The notes beneath the pieces were generated by a model, which saw only the letters and a list, made by a program, of their open reading frames with translations, made no database searches and was not told the origin of the DNA. A stretch of DNA of 64,000 bases from Gammaproteobacteria bacterium (lineage in GTDB: Bacteria > Pseudomonadota > Gammaproteobacteria > Coxiellales > Coxiellaceae), in contig JAUIAD010000012.1 of the NCBI GenBank assembly GCA_030425685.1, forward strand, positions 34,768 through 98,767. Direction: 5' to 3'. Every line of letters begins with the position of its first letter. Position 1 is the first letter of the stretch. Positions 45,586 through 55,167 of this stretch are shown here, in pieces. The position numbers and the translations under genes are program-made.

Positions 45586-45663
45586 CATCATCCCGGCGAA
45601 GACTCAGATCTTACGAGTGTATAGCAGTATCATCGAGAGATCCTGAGTCAAGCTCAGGATGAC
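45586..45663. repeat. Dispersed ATCC...GGATGAC element with perfect hairpin
   Basis: The segment runs from CATCATCCCGG to GCTCAGGATGAC and contains the hairpin ATCCTGAG (45640-45647), loop TCAAG, CTCAGGAT (45653-45660). It sits between the convergent MFS and enhC genes and may terminate both. It belongs with hairpins at 18148 and 24650. Confidence 0.6.
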
Positions 45664-45759
45664 GAAAGCCCTAACGACTACACTATATCACCAACAAAAA
45701 ACTTTGCGCCCTTTGCGTCCCCTCAGCGCCTTAGCGTGAAACCAAAAAACTCCAGCGCC

Positions 45760-48300
45760 TCAAACATCCCCAGCCTTCTTCATCAACTTACGCGCCTTAC
45801 GCTCACTAACCTCAACACCCTTACCATATTTATACATCAAAGAAAGATTATAAAGCCCTAAACGATTTTCCATTTCCGCCGCTTTCTCATACCAAGGAAA
45901 AGCCTTAGCATAATTCTGCTTAGCAATTTCATAGGTAAACCCTAAACCAACTTCAGCAGGAACATAGCGCTGCTTAGCAGCTTGGCTAAAATAAGTAAGC
46001 GCTGTATTCGCATTACGCGTCGCCCCCTTACCAATTAAATACATATAACCCGCCAGATACTGCGCCACCTTATCTTGATGTCGAGCAGATTTCTCATACC
46101 ATGACAACGCCTTTTGGCTATTTTGCGAAAATAAAACACCCGTTTCATACATCAAACCTAACTTTAACTCTGCATCTGGATCTTGCTTCTTCGCCAAGTT
46201 TTGATAAATTGCCGCAGACTTACGCACCATACCCTTTTGCTCATGATCCGTTAGATAATAATCCGCTAATAAAACACTAGCACGATCATAACCATTCTTA
46301 ATCGCTTTATTTAATAAAGACAAAAAGTCCTCATTGGGGTTAACATATTTACCTGTTTTAGCCATAACCGCTAAATTAAACTGTGCATAAGGATTATCTT
46401 GCTGTGCAGCTTTCTCTAACAACTCAATACCATCATCTTCATCATCATCTTTGATATAATGCGTCCCTAAAGCAAACTCAGCAATGGCATTATTTTTATC
46501 AGCAAGCTCTTCGAATAAATCCATCGCCTCAGAAACGTCTTTACCTGTACCCACACCACGATCATATAAAATGGCTAACAATAACTTAGCCTCATCATTT
46601 TTCTTCGCCGCCTTCTCAACAATTTTAAACATCATCGTATTTTCTTGACTATTATGCGGTTTCATCAATGAGAAATAAGCTCTAGCTAAGGTTGCTTTCT
46701 TAACACCATTTTTTTCAGCTTCTTTATACAAGCCTTCTGCCAACGCTAAATTTTTCTGGGTTATTTCATATCTATCAGAAGGATTTAATAAACCGCTTGA
46801 ATAAAGTTGCGCTAACCGATATTGCGCTAAGCCAAAATCATGATGAGAAGCTAAGCTATACATAGACTTAGCACGCATTACATTGGGCTTAACGTAATCT
46901 GACTCACTTTTATTTCCTAAACCAAACTCATAAATATTACCTAACACGAACTGAGCTGGCACACTTCCTTTTAGAGCAGCATGGTAAAATAACGCAACGG
47001 CTCTTTGCGCATCAGGATGCACCACCCTACCTTGTAAATAATACAGGCCAAGCGTATATTCTGCTTTTAAATATTTTTGGGCAGCTGCATGTTCAAATAA
47101 TTTAAATGCTTTTTCTGAATTGCTCTTAACAACAATACCATACTCGTACATTTGACCTAACTTAAATAAAGCTTGCGGATAACCAAACTTCGCTTGTCGC
47201 GATAACATGCGGAATGCTTCTTTATCTGTTTTTGCACCGTACGGTTTTTTAAAGGCATATTCTTGCGCTTGAATTTCGTTATTTTCTTTTCGATAGCGCA
47301 CTTTACTGATGTAAGTAATAATTTCATTAATGGGTATATCGTTGGATTCAACCAGACGGTAATCTGCTTTTAAAATATCGCCCTTAGTCAGCTGAATTAT
47401 TTTTGGCGTTATAGTTTTTGCACCTTCTTTAGCTGTCATTACTTTTGGTAATGTTAAAGTAACATTCGCATTATTTAATGTTGCCTTCAATAAATCCCAA
47501 GCAGTATTCTTAGGGTTGTTATTTTTCTCAGCAACATCTTGCGTTCCTTGATTTATAACACTCTGTTCTTTTTGCGCGTTTAACATTTGTAATTGTTTTT
47601 TAGCGTCAGCATTCCCTTTTTCAGCAGCCTTGCGTATCCAATGCAGCGCCTGTTTCTTATCTTGACGAATATTTTTAGCACCGCTATACAGCTTCATACC
47701 AAATTTAAATTGCGCATCTGCGTAACCTTTTTGTGCTGCTTTCTGCAACCATACAGCCCCCATCTTCTGGTCCGAGCGATGCTTACTTTCAAGAAAAATA
47801 TTAGCTAATTCGTATTGAGCTAATGGTATACCTTGCTTAGCAGTAATAATGGCATAACGTCGACTAATGTCTTCATTCTTCTTAACACCATAGCCATAAA
47901 AATACGCTAAAACGGTATAAAGTTGTGCGCTGGTATTACCATTTGACGCTGCTTTACGAAACCATATGGCGGCATTCTTTAAATCATGTTTCCTATCAAA
48001 GTAATAGCGACCGAGATACATCTGCGCTGGCAAATATTTTTTTTCTGCTGCGGTGGTAATTAGCTTCATACCCTCAGCAGAATTCCGATCAACGGCAAAA
48101 CCGTAAAGCTTCATTTCGCCAAAACAAAAAAGTGCTTTGGGATTATTTTGCTGCGCCATTTTTTCAAGCATCGGTTTAACTAGGGTGTAATGTCCCGAAT
48201 AATAATCCTGAAAGACGGTATTAGCATAGCTAAACGATGTGAACATTAGAGCAGATACAAGAGCTGGGAGCTTTTTTACTAAGTTATTTTTTTTTATCAC
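45760..48300 (-). CDS. enhC: EnhC-like Sel1-repeat protein, periplasmic
   Basis: The 846-residue protein has an N-terminal signal peptide (cleavage near SYA-NT, residue about 26) and many Sel1-type TPR repeats of about 36 residues (A-x-Y-x-L-G-x-x-Y-x-x-G). In Legionella EnhC is a periplasmic Sel1 protein needed for intracellular growth; it limits the lytic transglycosylase Slt and so dampens NOD1 signalling. Legionella EnhC is longer (about 1200 residues), so this copy is shorter. The start codon is GTG with AAGGAA upstream. Position after enhA and enhB supports the name. Confidence 0.85.
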   Translation of the reverse strand: MIKKNNLVKKLPALVSALMFTSFSYANTVFQDYYSGHYTLVKPMLEKMAQQNNPKALFCFGEMKLYGFAVDRNSAEGMKLITTAAEKKYLPAQMYLGRYYFDRKHDLKNAAIWFRKAASNGNTSAQLYTVLAYFYGYGVKKNEDISRRYAIITAKQGIPLAQYELANIFLESKHRSDQKMGAVWLQKAAQKGYADAQFKFGMKLYSGAKNIRQDKKQALHWIRKAAEKGNADAKKQLQMLNAQKEQSVINQGTQDVAEKNNNPKNTAWDLLKATLNNANVTLTLPKVMTAKEGAKTITPKIIQLTKGDILKADYRLVESNDIPINEIITYISKVRYRKENNEIQAQEYAFKKPYGAKTDKEAFRMLSRQAKFGYPQALFKLGQMYEYGIVVKSNSEKAFKLFEHAAAQKYLKAEYTLGLYYLQGRVVHPDAQRAVALFYHAALKGSVPAQFVLGNIYEFGLGNKSESDYVKPNVMRAKSMYSLASHHDFGLAQYRLAQLYSSGLLNPSDRYEITQKNLALAEGLYKEAEKNGVKKATLARAYFSLMKPHNSQENTMMFKIVEKAAKKNDEAKLLLAILYDRGVGTGKDVSEAMDLFEELADKNNAIAEFALGTHYIKDDDEDDGIELLEKAAQQDNPYAQFNLAVMAKTGKYVNPNEDFLSLLNKAIKNGYDRASVLLADYYLTDHEQKGMVRKSAAIYQNLAKKQDPDAELKLGLMYETGVLFSQNSQKALSWYEKSARHQDKVAQYLAGYMYLIGKGATRNANTALTYFSQAAKQRYVPAEVGLGFTYEIAKQNYAKAFPWYEKAAEMENRLGLYNLSLMYKYGKGVEVSERKARKLMKKAGDV

Positions 48301-48358
48301 CGCACTACTTCCTTGTTTTCATTTATTATGCAAAACCGGCCTTATTTATAGCCTATTT

Positions 48359-48931
48359 TTAATAATCTTTTCGCTTAGGATCAACGAGCAATACACCGTG
48401 ATAGCGCACTGCATTGCGCAGGTTAGTATGACTACCACGATTGGTCATTACCCAATAATTACCGCGATGATTTTCACCAAAACGGGAATGAGGGAATTCA
48501 CAAATAGACAAGACATTTTTACAGTCGATAATATCGTCATGCTTATCGTGGCGACTTTTACGTGTGCATATAAATTTTGACACTTTAATATCTGTCGCTA
48601 GTGCAGACCACAAATGTGGTTTAATGGTAGTGACATTATGCATTATATAGGGTTTATCACTAACGCGTATCTGTGATATTTTCACGCTATTGCTTGATAT
48701 ATTTTTTATAAAATACAAACTCTGCGGATGGTGCTTAGCCGTCGGTGTAAGCGTTAAAACATGGTATTTATATGAGTAACCACGCTGAAAACAACCCGAG
48801 GGAAAAGGTAGTTTTTTTTTGCTGGCTAATGTAGCAGTGTTAATACACGCAACCCCTATAAATACACCGGCTGCAATGGCAAAACACTGCCGCAAACAAT
48901 TTGTTTTTTTAGTAGCTTCTATTTTTTGCAT
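48359..48931 (-). CDS. enhB: EnhB-like exported protein
   Basis: The 190-residue protein has an N-terminal hydrophobic export signal (about residues 17-37) after a polar start. The mature part contains paired cysteines (GCFQRG, KFICTRK, IDCKNVLSICEF), mostly beta-type sequence and a C-terminal RNAVRYHGVLLVDPKR. I identify it mainly from its place between an L,D-transpeptidase and a Sel1 protein, the gene order of the Legionella enhABC locus. It overlaps enhA by 23 bp. Its molecular function is not known. Confidence 0.75.
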   Translation of the reverse strand: MQKIEATKKTNCLRQCFAIAAGVFIGVACINTATLASKKKLPFPSGCFQRGYSYKYHVLTLTPTAKHHPQSLYFIKNISSNSVKISQIRVSDKPYIMHNVTTIKPHLWSALATDIKVSKFICTRKSRHDKHDDIIDCKNVLSICEFPHSRFGENHRGNYWVMTNRGSHTNLRNAVRYHGVLLVDPKRKDY

Positions 48932-49697
48932 GGTTCCGCCTTTTTCTAACTGTCACTAGTTTTTGTAGAATCACTTTCGTACCTAAACCGCCATGTTTAT
49001 TTGGCAATTCAACAAAGCTTTTATTGAGCCACTCAGCATCTTTAGTAAATAGTCTGACACAGCCATGACTAGCTCGACGGCCAAAAACCTCATTGGAACC
49101 ATGTAAAGCATAGCCTTTATAGAAAAACATGCAGAAAGGCATCCTTGAACCACCGCGGCCAACTGGAAATACTGAGGACCGGCAGCCTTTGTCTTTTTTA
49201 ATAAAGACGTAGAACACTCCCGTAATCGTGCGGCATGACCTATTAATATCAGGACAATAATCCTTACCGGACGAAATTGGGCCCCATTTAACCAACTTGC
49301 CATCTTTGTCATAAGCACCCCACGCTAAACGATGCTGATCAACAATGATAAAATTTTTACCTGTTGGCTTAACCTGCAATGGATAGGGGGCGACATCAAA
49401 TAGGGTGGTGTTTTTTATATCATCAGGAACGACCAGTTTTCGCCCAGAATAAAGGTAGGTATCACTGCGGTTTAACCGCTGAACCAAATCACGCTCGCGC
49501 TCATTGGGAAACATGCGCTTCCAAGATTGCCCACCCTTCACCTTAACGCAATGGAATCCTTTGGTATGACAAAGGCCCGTACCGTAAAAGGTCGGAACTC
49601 GTGGAGCATTAGTGCGGGATTGATCTTGAGAGTTGCTGGCATAAGCAAAATTAGCGCAAAACAAGGACAAAAAGACTATAAAAATTCCTTTTTTCAT
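48909..49697 (-). CDS. enhA: EnhA-like L,D-transpeptidase (YkuD family)
   Basis: The protein (262 residues) has a signal peptide (about residues 1-21) and a YkuD catalytic domain. The active-site motif is HGSN...SHGCVRL with Cys about 213 and His about 211. An internal segment GYALHGSNEVFGRRASHGC is typical. Such enzymes form 3-3 peptidoglycan cross-links or attach proteins to peptidoglycan. In the Legionella enh locus it precedes enhB and enhC. The longest frame begins at a GTG directly before ATG 49697; I took the ATG, which has GAGGAAGG upstream. Confidence 0.9.
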   Translation of the reverse strand: MKKGIFIVFLSLFCANFAYASNSQDQSRTNAPRVPTFYGTGLCHTKGFHCVKVKGGQSWKRMFPNERERDLVQRLNRSDTYLYSGRKLVVPDDIKNTTLFDVAPYPLQVKPTGKNFIIVDQHRLAWGAYDKDGKLVKWGPISSGKDYCPDINRSCRTITGVFYVFIKKDKGCRSSVFPVGRGGSRMPFCMFFYKGYALHGSNEVFGRRASHGCVRLFTKDAEWLNKSFVELPNKHGGLGTKVILQKLVTVRKRRNHAKNRSY

Positions 49698-49850
49698 CAC
49701 CTTCCTCTTCCTGAGTATAGTTTGTTTAGCATCGCGATACTTCTTTAATTATATGTTAACAACGAACTGATTTACCAGCAAAATGCCCTTGCTATGGCAA
49801 TTCTGGTGAGGTCACCATTGGCTTAAAAGGATGGTTGAAAACTAAACAGA

Positions 49851-51239
49851 TTATATAAAGCTATCACAAACTTCAATTAATTTTTTAAGGTTCTCACCTG
49901 CAAACGTTTTTTTGCGGTGACAATAATGCTCTATATAGCTTTTAAGAATATACTGATATTCAGGTAGACGTAGAATTTTGAGAATGCGTTGCGCTATTGG
50001 ATAACAGCCACTATTTTGATGATGAAAACGTTGAAAAAAGACAACGCCTAAAATAGCAGCGATAGATGCTTTTCGCGCGCGATTAGAATCATCAAAAGCA
50101 TTAAGAAAGTAATGCAAAGCCCGTGTTTTATCCCACTCACGCCAATGATGATAAGCCACTAAAGAGATATGTTGATAATCAATCAAACCACCATCCATAT
50201 TGCCCACATTCTCACTCAACAAATAAAAAGCGGCTGGAAAACACGCCACCACATTAGCCCACGAACAATTACCCGTCATTTGTGGGGCAATCATCATGCG
50301 TGCTTTTAACTCCAACTGTAACTGTTTGGCTAACGTTTCACTAATAAACTGCTCATCTTTTTTCTCATAGATCATCGTGCGGATAAGGCTTTTGGTTAAT
50401 GCAGTGGGGTTTTTCATTTTATAAAAGACGATACCATTCATCATCAACTCTTTTTTACGGCGATCGCATTTCACCAATATATCACCGTAGCGAATATAAG
50501 TAATCGCATGCCCCTCATAATTAACGGGCATAATTAATAATTCGCTGTTAAGTAGATAATTAATGCGATCCAAATGTTGATTAATCTTTTTCTGATATTG
50601 CTGATAGTGAATCAGCTCTCCCGCAACCGACATCGCATCGGCAACACGTTTTATAATAGGAAAATAAGGCTTTGCTGCTTTCGCCGAATAATTTTCAAGA
50701 TATTGCATTAATGAGTTTGAAACCAAATTAACAGAAAACTCGAGAAAAAACCCTTCTAAACCCACTTCAACATAACTGCCACTAGGCGAAACAATATCCA
50801 CGCTACTGCGTAAATCATAGCGATGCCCTAGCAATTTAGCATGGATAAAATCCATCGCAAATGCAGGACTAGCGTCATATTGATAAAGCAACTGTTTTAA
50901 TTCACGATCACCGCGTAAAATGGGTTTAACCAGTAAGGGTTCACCGTTATTATTATACGCATTGGCATCTGCTTTTTGGGCTAATAATAATTTACATAAC
51001 TCAAGATTTGAATTTTCAACCGCCCAATGTAAGGGGGTACTTCCCACCATATCTTTTTTATTAACATCAGCACCTTCATCAATTAACAAACGAGAAATAG
51101 CCGTGTTATTAACAATGGCAGCTTCAATCAATGGCGTAAAACCATATTCATCAAATTCATTTACAGGCGCACCACCCTGTAAAAAACGTTTTATTAACGG
51201 TTCATTTTGATCGATAATGGCTTGTGCGAGAGTAACCAT
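49851..51239 (-). CDS. ankH: AnkH-like ankyrin effector with cysteine-protease-like domain
   Basis: The 462-residue protein starts with three to four ankyrin repeats (residues about 5-130: FTPLIEAAIVNN, STPLHWAVENSN, GADVN and KADAN turns). A C-terminal papain-like region follows, with GNC325SWANVVACFP and DYQH357ISLVAY as candidate catalytic Cys and His. Length and layout match Legionella AnkH (LegA3), a core Dot/Icm effector with ankyrin repeats and a cysteine-protease-like domain that binds host LARP7. No signal peptide is present. It lies 5 bp after a 207-residue gene of unknown function, so they form one operon. Ortholog status needs an alignment. Confidence 0.75.
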   Translation of the reverse strand: MVTLAQAIIDQNEPLIKRFLQGGAPVNEFDEYGFTPLIEAAIVNNTAISRLLIDEGADVNKKDMVGSTPLHWAVENSNLELCKLLLAQKADANAYNNNGEPLLVKPILRGDRELKQLLYQYDASPAFAMDFIHAKLLGHRYDLRSSVDIVSPSGSYVEVGLEGFFLEFSVNLVSNSLMQYLENYSAKAAKPYFPIIKRVADAMSVAGELIHYQQYQKKINQHLDRINYLLNSELLIMPVNYEGHAITYIRYGDILVKCDRRKKELMMNGIVFYKMKNPTALTKSLIRTMIYEKKDEQFISETLAKQLQLELKARMMIAPQMTGNCSWANVVACFPAAFYLLSENVGNMDGGLIDYQHISLVAYHHWREWDKTRALHYFLNAFDDSNRARKASIAAILGVVFFQRFHHQNSGCYPIAQRILKILRLPEYQYILKSYIEHYCHRKKTFAGENLKKLIEVCDSFI

Positions 51240-51244
51240 AACAA

Positions 51245-51868
51245 TTACCCTCCCGCTCTAGGGTTGGGCAACATATCGGGGCGCGCTTGATTTTGTAATT
51301 GGTTTTGCAACGTCATTTCAACAGCTTGCCGATTTTCAGACGGTTGCACCGTCATATTGGCTTCCACGCCATCAAATTGCGCTGAATTTTTTAGTAAAGG
51401 GTGTGATTGAAAACCTTCCCCCTGCCCTTCGGGGCTAATGGGATTAGGGTCTCTGACTGGTAAATCTGCCGGACCAAAGCTACTTTGCTCACTGCGCTCA
51501 ACCTTACGCCGCTCATATTCAACATCCACATCAGGGTCAGCAAAATAGTCACCATCAGCGCCCATCTCGCCCGCTTGATTAAAAATAAATACGCAGTCAG
51601 TAAGCGTGTTTTTCTTTAAAACAACTTCGCCACAATCGATTTCTTCACCTTGATATATTGCCACTATGCGATAATTACCAGACGCAATGTCAAAAACAAC
51701 CTGGGCTCGATCACTTTCGTAAACAGCATCCGTGTGCGGCAGCGCGTCTTCCCCAAGGCGCTGCACTCTCCACGACAAATCGTGTTGAATCACCCCGCCG
51801 TTGAGATAGTTAATCCCCGCAAGCTTTAACCGAGCAGCTAATGAGCCGATGTTATAGGTTACAATCAT
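51245..51868 (-). CDS. Unknown protein co-transcribed with the AnkH-like gene
   Basis: I do not recognise this 207-residue protein. Residues 1-105 look like a compact beta domain (VVFDIASGNYRIVAIYQGEEIDCGEVVLKK resembles small regulatory beta-sandwiches). Residues 105-207 are acidic, Pro/Gln/Asn rich and probably disordered. No signal peptide or membrane segment is present. The gene is 5 bp upstream of the AnkH-like gene, which suggests a chaperone, partner or co-translocated protein, but nothing in the sequence proves it. Confidence 0.7.
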   Translation of the reverse strand: MIVTYNIGSLAARLKLAGINYLNGGVIQHDLSWRVQRLGEDALPHTDAVYESDRAQVVFDIASGNYRIVAIYQGEEIDCGEVVLKKNTLTDCVFIFNQAGEMGADGDYFADPDVDVEYERRKVERSEQSSFGPADLPVRDPNPISPEGQGEGFQSHPLLKNSAQFDGVEANMTVQPSENRQAVEMTLQNQLQNQARPDMLPNPRAGG

Positions 51869-52516
51869 ATCTTACACATATGGTGGTGTTTCTTTAGAAT
51901 TCAATGTATACAATTAAGAATCAGCTTGTATGCATTTTACTCTTTATTAAGATTTTTTTCGATAATATTCTATTTTTTTTCAATATGTTCGCAATTTAAA
52001 CTTTTCATTCGCTTTGAAACAAATAGGCTAGTCACTGTAGTATTAAAGCAGCTGACAAAACTGCCAATAATTGAAAAGCACTGCACTTTTAACAACTGAA
52101 CTGAGCAGGATTAGACCACCGCATGGGTTTTATAAGCAATTTCTATTACTAAACCACCAATTTGTCCTTTTTTAAGACCATTTAAATGGTAACCCTTAAC
52201 CTTAACTAACCAAATAATGGCATTCTCGAATTCTTTAAAACATATTCACAATTTCTGTGGATAACTTTGTGGGTAATTTGTCAGAAGAGGCGTCAAAACA
52301 CTGATATCATAGGCTTCGCAACAGATTGTCGGCAATTTTGCCAAAAATAAAAAAGTATTTAAAAACAGATAGTTGTAATGAATACAAGAAATAAACAATC
52401 ATCGAGAAAAAATTTATTGACAGTTACCACCGCATGCAGTAAGTCTGTGTGCAACTTACAAATTTTTGTGTCAACTAAGGATTCATGGCAAATCCGTACA
52501 AGGGATATATACCTCT
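51869..52516. other. 648-bp AT-rich intergenic region with two DnaA-box-like sites
   Basis: It separates the divergent ankH-type operon and the nuclease operon. TGTGGATAA (52256-52264) is a perfect DnaA box on the minus strand and TGTGGGTAA (52268-52276) a one-mismatch copy, 12 bases apart. No gene is seen; a TTG-started extension of the nuclease frame from 52466 is not believed. Confidence 0.6.
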
Positions 52517-55129
52517 ATGTATTGTAAGCTTTTAACTACGCTAAATCAGGACATTACCGTTTTAACCCCTAACAGCCGTATTGCGGATTACCTGCTGCGG
52601 GAATTTGATCAATTACAAATACAGGCGGGGCATCAATCGTGGGCAACGCCCAAGATAGCACCGCTAAATGCTTGGCTGCGTGAACAGTATTTACAAGATC
52701 ATCTTCAACATGGGATGCTGCTGTCTGATTTTGAGGAGCAGCTTATCTGGCAATCCATTATCCGCAACAATGATAATGATGGCCTTGTCCTGCAGCTCAA
52801 CAATACTGCTCAACTGGCAAAACAAGCCTGGCAGACATTAACCCAGTGGGAAATAAAAACAGCCACTGTCGCAGCACAAGACAACCAGGAAGTCATGACC
52901 TTTCTCCAATGGTCGGAAATTTTTGAACAACTCAAACAAGACAAACAATGGCATTCCAGCTGCGAACTTAGTCGCTTAGTACGCACTAGCATTGAAAACA
53001 AACAAGTGACACTCAATAAAAAAATAATCCTCGTCGGTTTTGAAGATATTCCACCCATAACAAAAAGTTTATTTGCACAAATAGAAACGCAGAGCGAATT
53101 AGAATACTTCAACGGCGAATCACTATCACAATCCATTCAGCGCATCGAGCTTACCAATAAATCCACAGAAATATTAACAATGGCTCAGTGGGCAAAAAAG
53201 AAATGGGAACATAATAAAAAACAAAAAATTGCCTGCGTGGTCCCGACCCTAACGCAAGATCGGCAACAAGTCATTCGCATTTTTAGCGAAGTATTTGCCG
53301 CGCACAATATTATACCGGGTCAACAGCAAGAAACCTTACCTTTTGATATTTCTGCAGGCCAAGCCTTGGCGCAATTTCCTATTATTCAAAGTGCATTAAC
53401 GATATTACGTTGCTTTCATAAAGAGATTAAAACAGAAGACTTAAGCCAACTTCTGCTATCGCCTTACATTAACAGCACGCAGCAAGCAAAAAGTATCGCC
53501 GCGCAAGCCGATATTATATGCCGTGATGCAGAGAAAATGACATTAACGCTTGAAGAGATCGAAGCCATATTATTTCGCCTTAAAACAGATACCGCAAAAC
53601 AAGCATCCGTTGCTGAACGTTTTAAAGCGTTTTTTGCTTTACAACAAGAATACAGCGCGGAAAAGCCTTTTTATGCCTGGGCAAGAAAATTCTATGACAT
53701 TCTAACTACACTAGGCTGGCCTGGGGAGCGTACACTTAACAGTCAAGAATACCAAGTCAACGAACGCTTTAACCAATTGTTAGAGGAGTTCTCCACTTTA
53801 GATCGTATTTTACCGCCACAAAATAAAGCAGATGCTTGCAACATCTTTGCAACACTGTGCAAACAAACTATCTTTCAAATGCAGACCGACAAGCAGCCTA
53901 TCCAAATTCTTGGGCTCCTAGAAGCGAGCGGTAATGCCTTCGACGCATTATGGCTTATGGGATTGGATAATAAAACCTGGCCGGCTGCTGCCAATCCCAA
54001 TCCATTTTTACCGATTGCGTTACAACGTGATAACAACATGCCACACGCCTCAGCTGCGCGCGAACTCGACTATAGTAAAAAAATTCAAGCACAGCTATTA
54101 CAAAGCACCACTGAAACCATACTGAGCGCACCGCTGCATGAAGATGATAAAAACCTAACCCCCAGCCAATTAATTTTACATTATAACAACATAACGCTGG
54201 ATACACTTTCACTTGCTGAACATCAAACGTTGAGCGATAAAATTTTTAAAACAGGCGAGCTAGAAACGATCACTGATGCTTGTGGCCCACCAGTAACGGC
54301 AACAGAAAAAATTCAAGGCGGCAGTTGGATTTTACAACAGCAATCCATCTGCCCATTTCGTGCATTTGTCAGCATTCGTTTAAATGCTACCGCTATGGGT
54401 AACGCTGAAATTGGCATTAGCGCCAAAGATCGCGGCATTATTACGCATGAGGCGCTAGAAAGAATCTGGAAAACGTTAAAAACACAGCATAACTTACTGA
54501 ACCAATCAGCAGAACAATTAGACGATATAGTAGAACAAAGCATTACTCATTCTTTGAAAAATTATCGTTCAGCCTACGTTGAGATAGAGCGCCTGCGCCT
54601 GCGACACTTATTAGCTGACTGGCTCGCCCTGGAGAAAGAGCGCCCCGCATTTAAAGTACGCGAACAAGAAACAAGACGCCATATTCATATTGGCAAGCTC
54701 GCATTGAATATTCAAATTGATCGTATTGATGAACTTAATGATGGGCAGCAACTTATTATTGATTACAAAACTGGCGCCAATAATACTATCTATGATTGGC
54801 TCAGCGATCGTCCGCAACAAACACAGCTCCCCTTATATTGCGTTTATGGTAGTGAACAAAGTGTTGGTCTTGCTTATGGTATTGTTAAAAATAGCGCCCT
54901 ACAATTTAAAGGTATTATTGGTGATGAAACACAAATACCCTTTGCAAAGTTAATTCCTTTGAAAAAAATAAAAGAAAACCACTTTAACTGGCAGGAATTA
55001 AAATCGCACTGGAAAAGCACCTTAGAAAATTTAAGTGATGATTTTTGTAATGGCCAAGCAGCTGTTGACCCTGTTAATGAGCAAGCTTGTTTACACTGCG
55101 ACTTTAACGCCATCTGTCGCATAGATTAA
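52517..55129 (+). CDS. AddB-like PD-(D/E)XK nuclease with Fe-S cluster
   Basis: The protein (870 residues) has the layout of the AddB-like 'probable DNA repair protein' family. It has a helicase-like N-terminal half without an intact Walker A (LTPNSRIADYLLREF). The C-terminal RecB-type nuclease has RIDELNDGQQLIIDYKTG as its Asp...Asp-Tyr-Lys motif. Cysteines in SICPFRAF and in CLHCDFNAIC fit the 4Fe-4S clasp of AddB. It is followed 38 bp later by an AddA-like helicase-nuclease, so the pair probably forms a RecBCD/AddAB-type end-resection complex. The longest frame starts at TTG 52466; ATG 52517 fits the homologous N-terminus better. Confidence 0.86.
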   Translation: MYCKLLTTLNQDITVLTPNSRIADYLLREFDQLQIQAGHQSWATPKIAPLNAWLREQYLQDHLQHGMLLSDFEEQLIWQSIIRNNDNDGLVLQLNNTAQLAKQAWQTLTQWEIKTATVAAQDNQEVMTFLQWSEIFEQLKQDKQWHSSCELSRLVRTSIENKQVTLNKKIILVGFEDIPPITKSLFAQIETQSELEYFNGESLSQSIQRIELTNKSTEILTMAQWAKKKWEHNKKQKIACVVPTLTQDRQQVIRIFSEVFAAHNIIPGQQQETLPFDISAGQALAQFPIIQSALTILRCFHKEIKTEDLSQLLLSPYINSTQQAKSIAAQADIICRDAEKMTLTLEEIEAILFRLKTDTAKQASVAERFKAFFALQQEYSAEKPFYAWARKFYDILTTLGWPGERTLNSQEYQVNERFNQLLEEFSTLDRILPPQNKADACNIFATLCKQTIFQMQTDKQPIQILGLLEASGNAFDALWLMGLDNKTWPAAANPNPFLPIALQRDNNMPHASAARELDYSKKIQAQLLQSTTETILSAPLHEDDKNLTPSQLILHYNNITLDTLSLAEHQTLSDKIFKTGELETITDACGPPVTATEKIQGGSWILQQQSICPFRAFVSIRLNATAMGNAEIGISAKDRGIITHEALERIWKTLKTQHNLLNQSAEQLDDIVEQSITHSLKNYRSAYVEIERLRLRHLLADWLALEKERPAFKVREQETRRHIHIGKLALNIQIDRIDELNDGQQLIIDYKTGANNTIYDWLSDRPQQTQLPLYCVYGSEQSVGLAYGIVKNSALQFKGIIGDETQIPFAKLIPLKKIKENHFNWQELKSHWKSTLENLSDDFCNGQAAVDPVNEQACLHCDFNAICRID

Positions 55130-55167
55130 ACTCAATCAACAGGGTTGATAGACGAAGGATTTTTCAA

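Noticed and set aside
51880..51990. A possible PmrA-like box upstream of the ankH-type operon.
   Set aside because: Only one half-site is intact on the minus strand; the other matches poorly and no -10 is at the expected distance.
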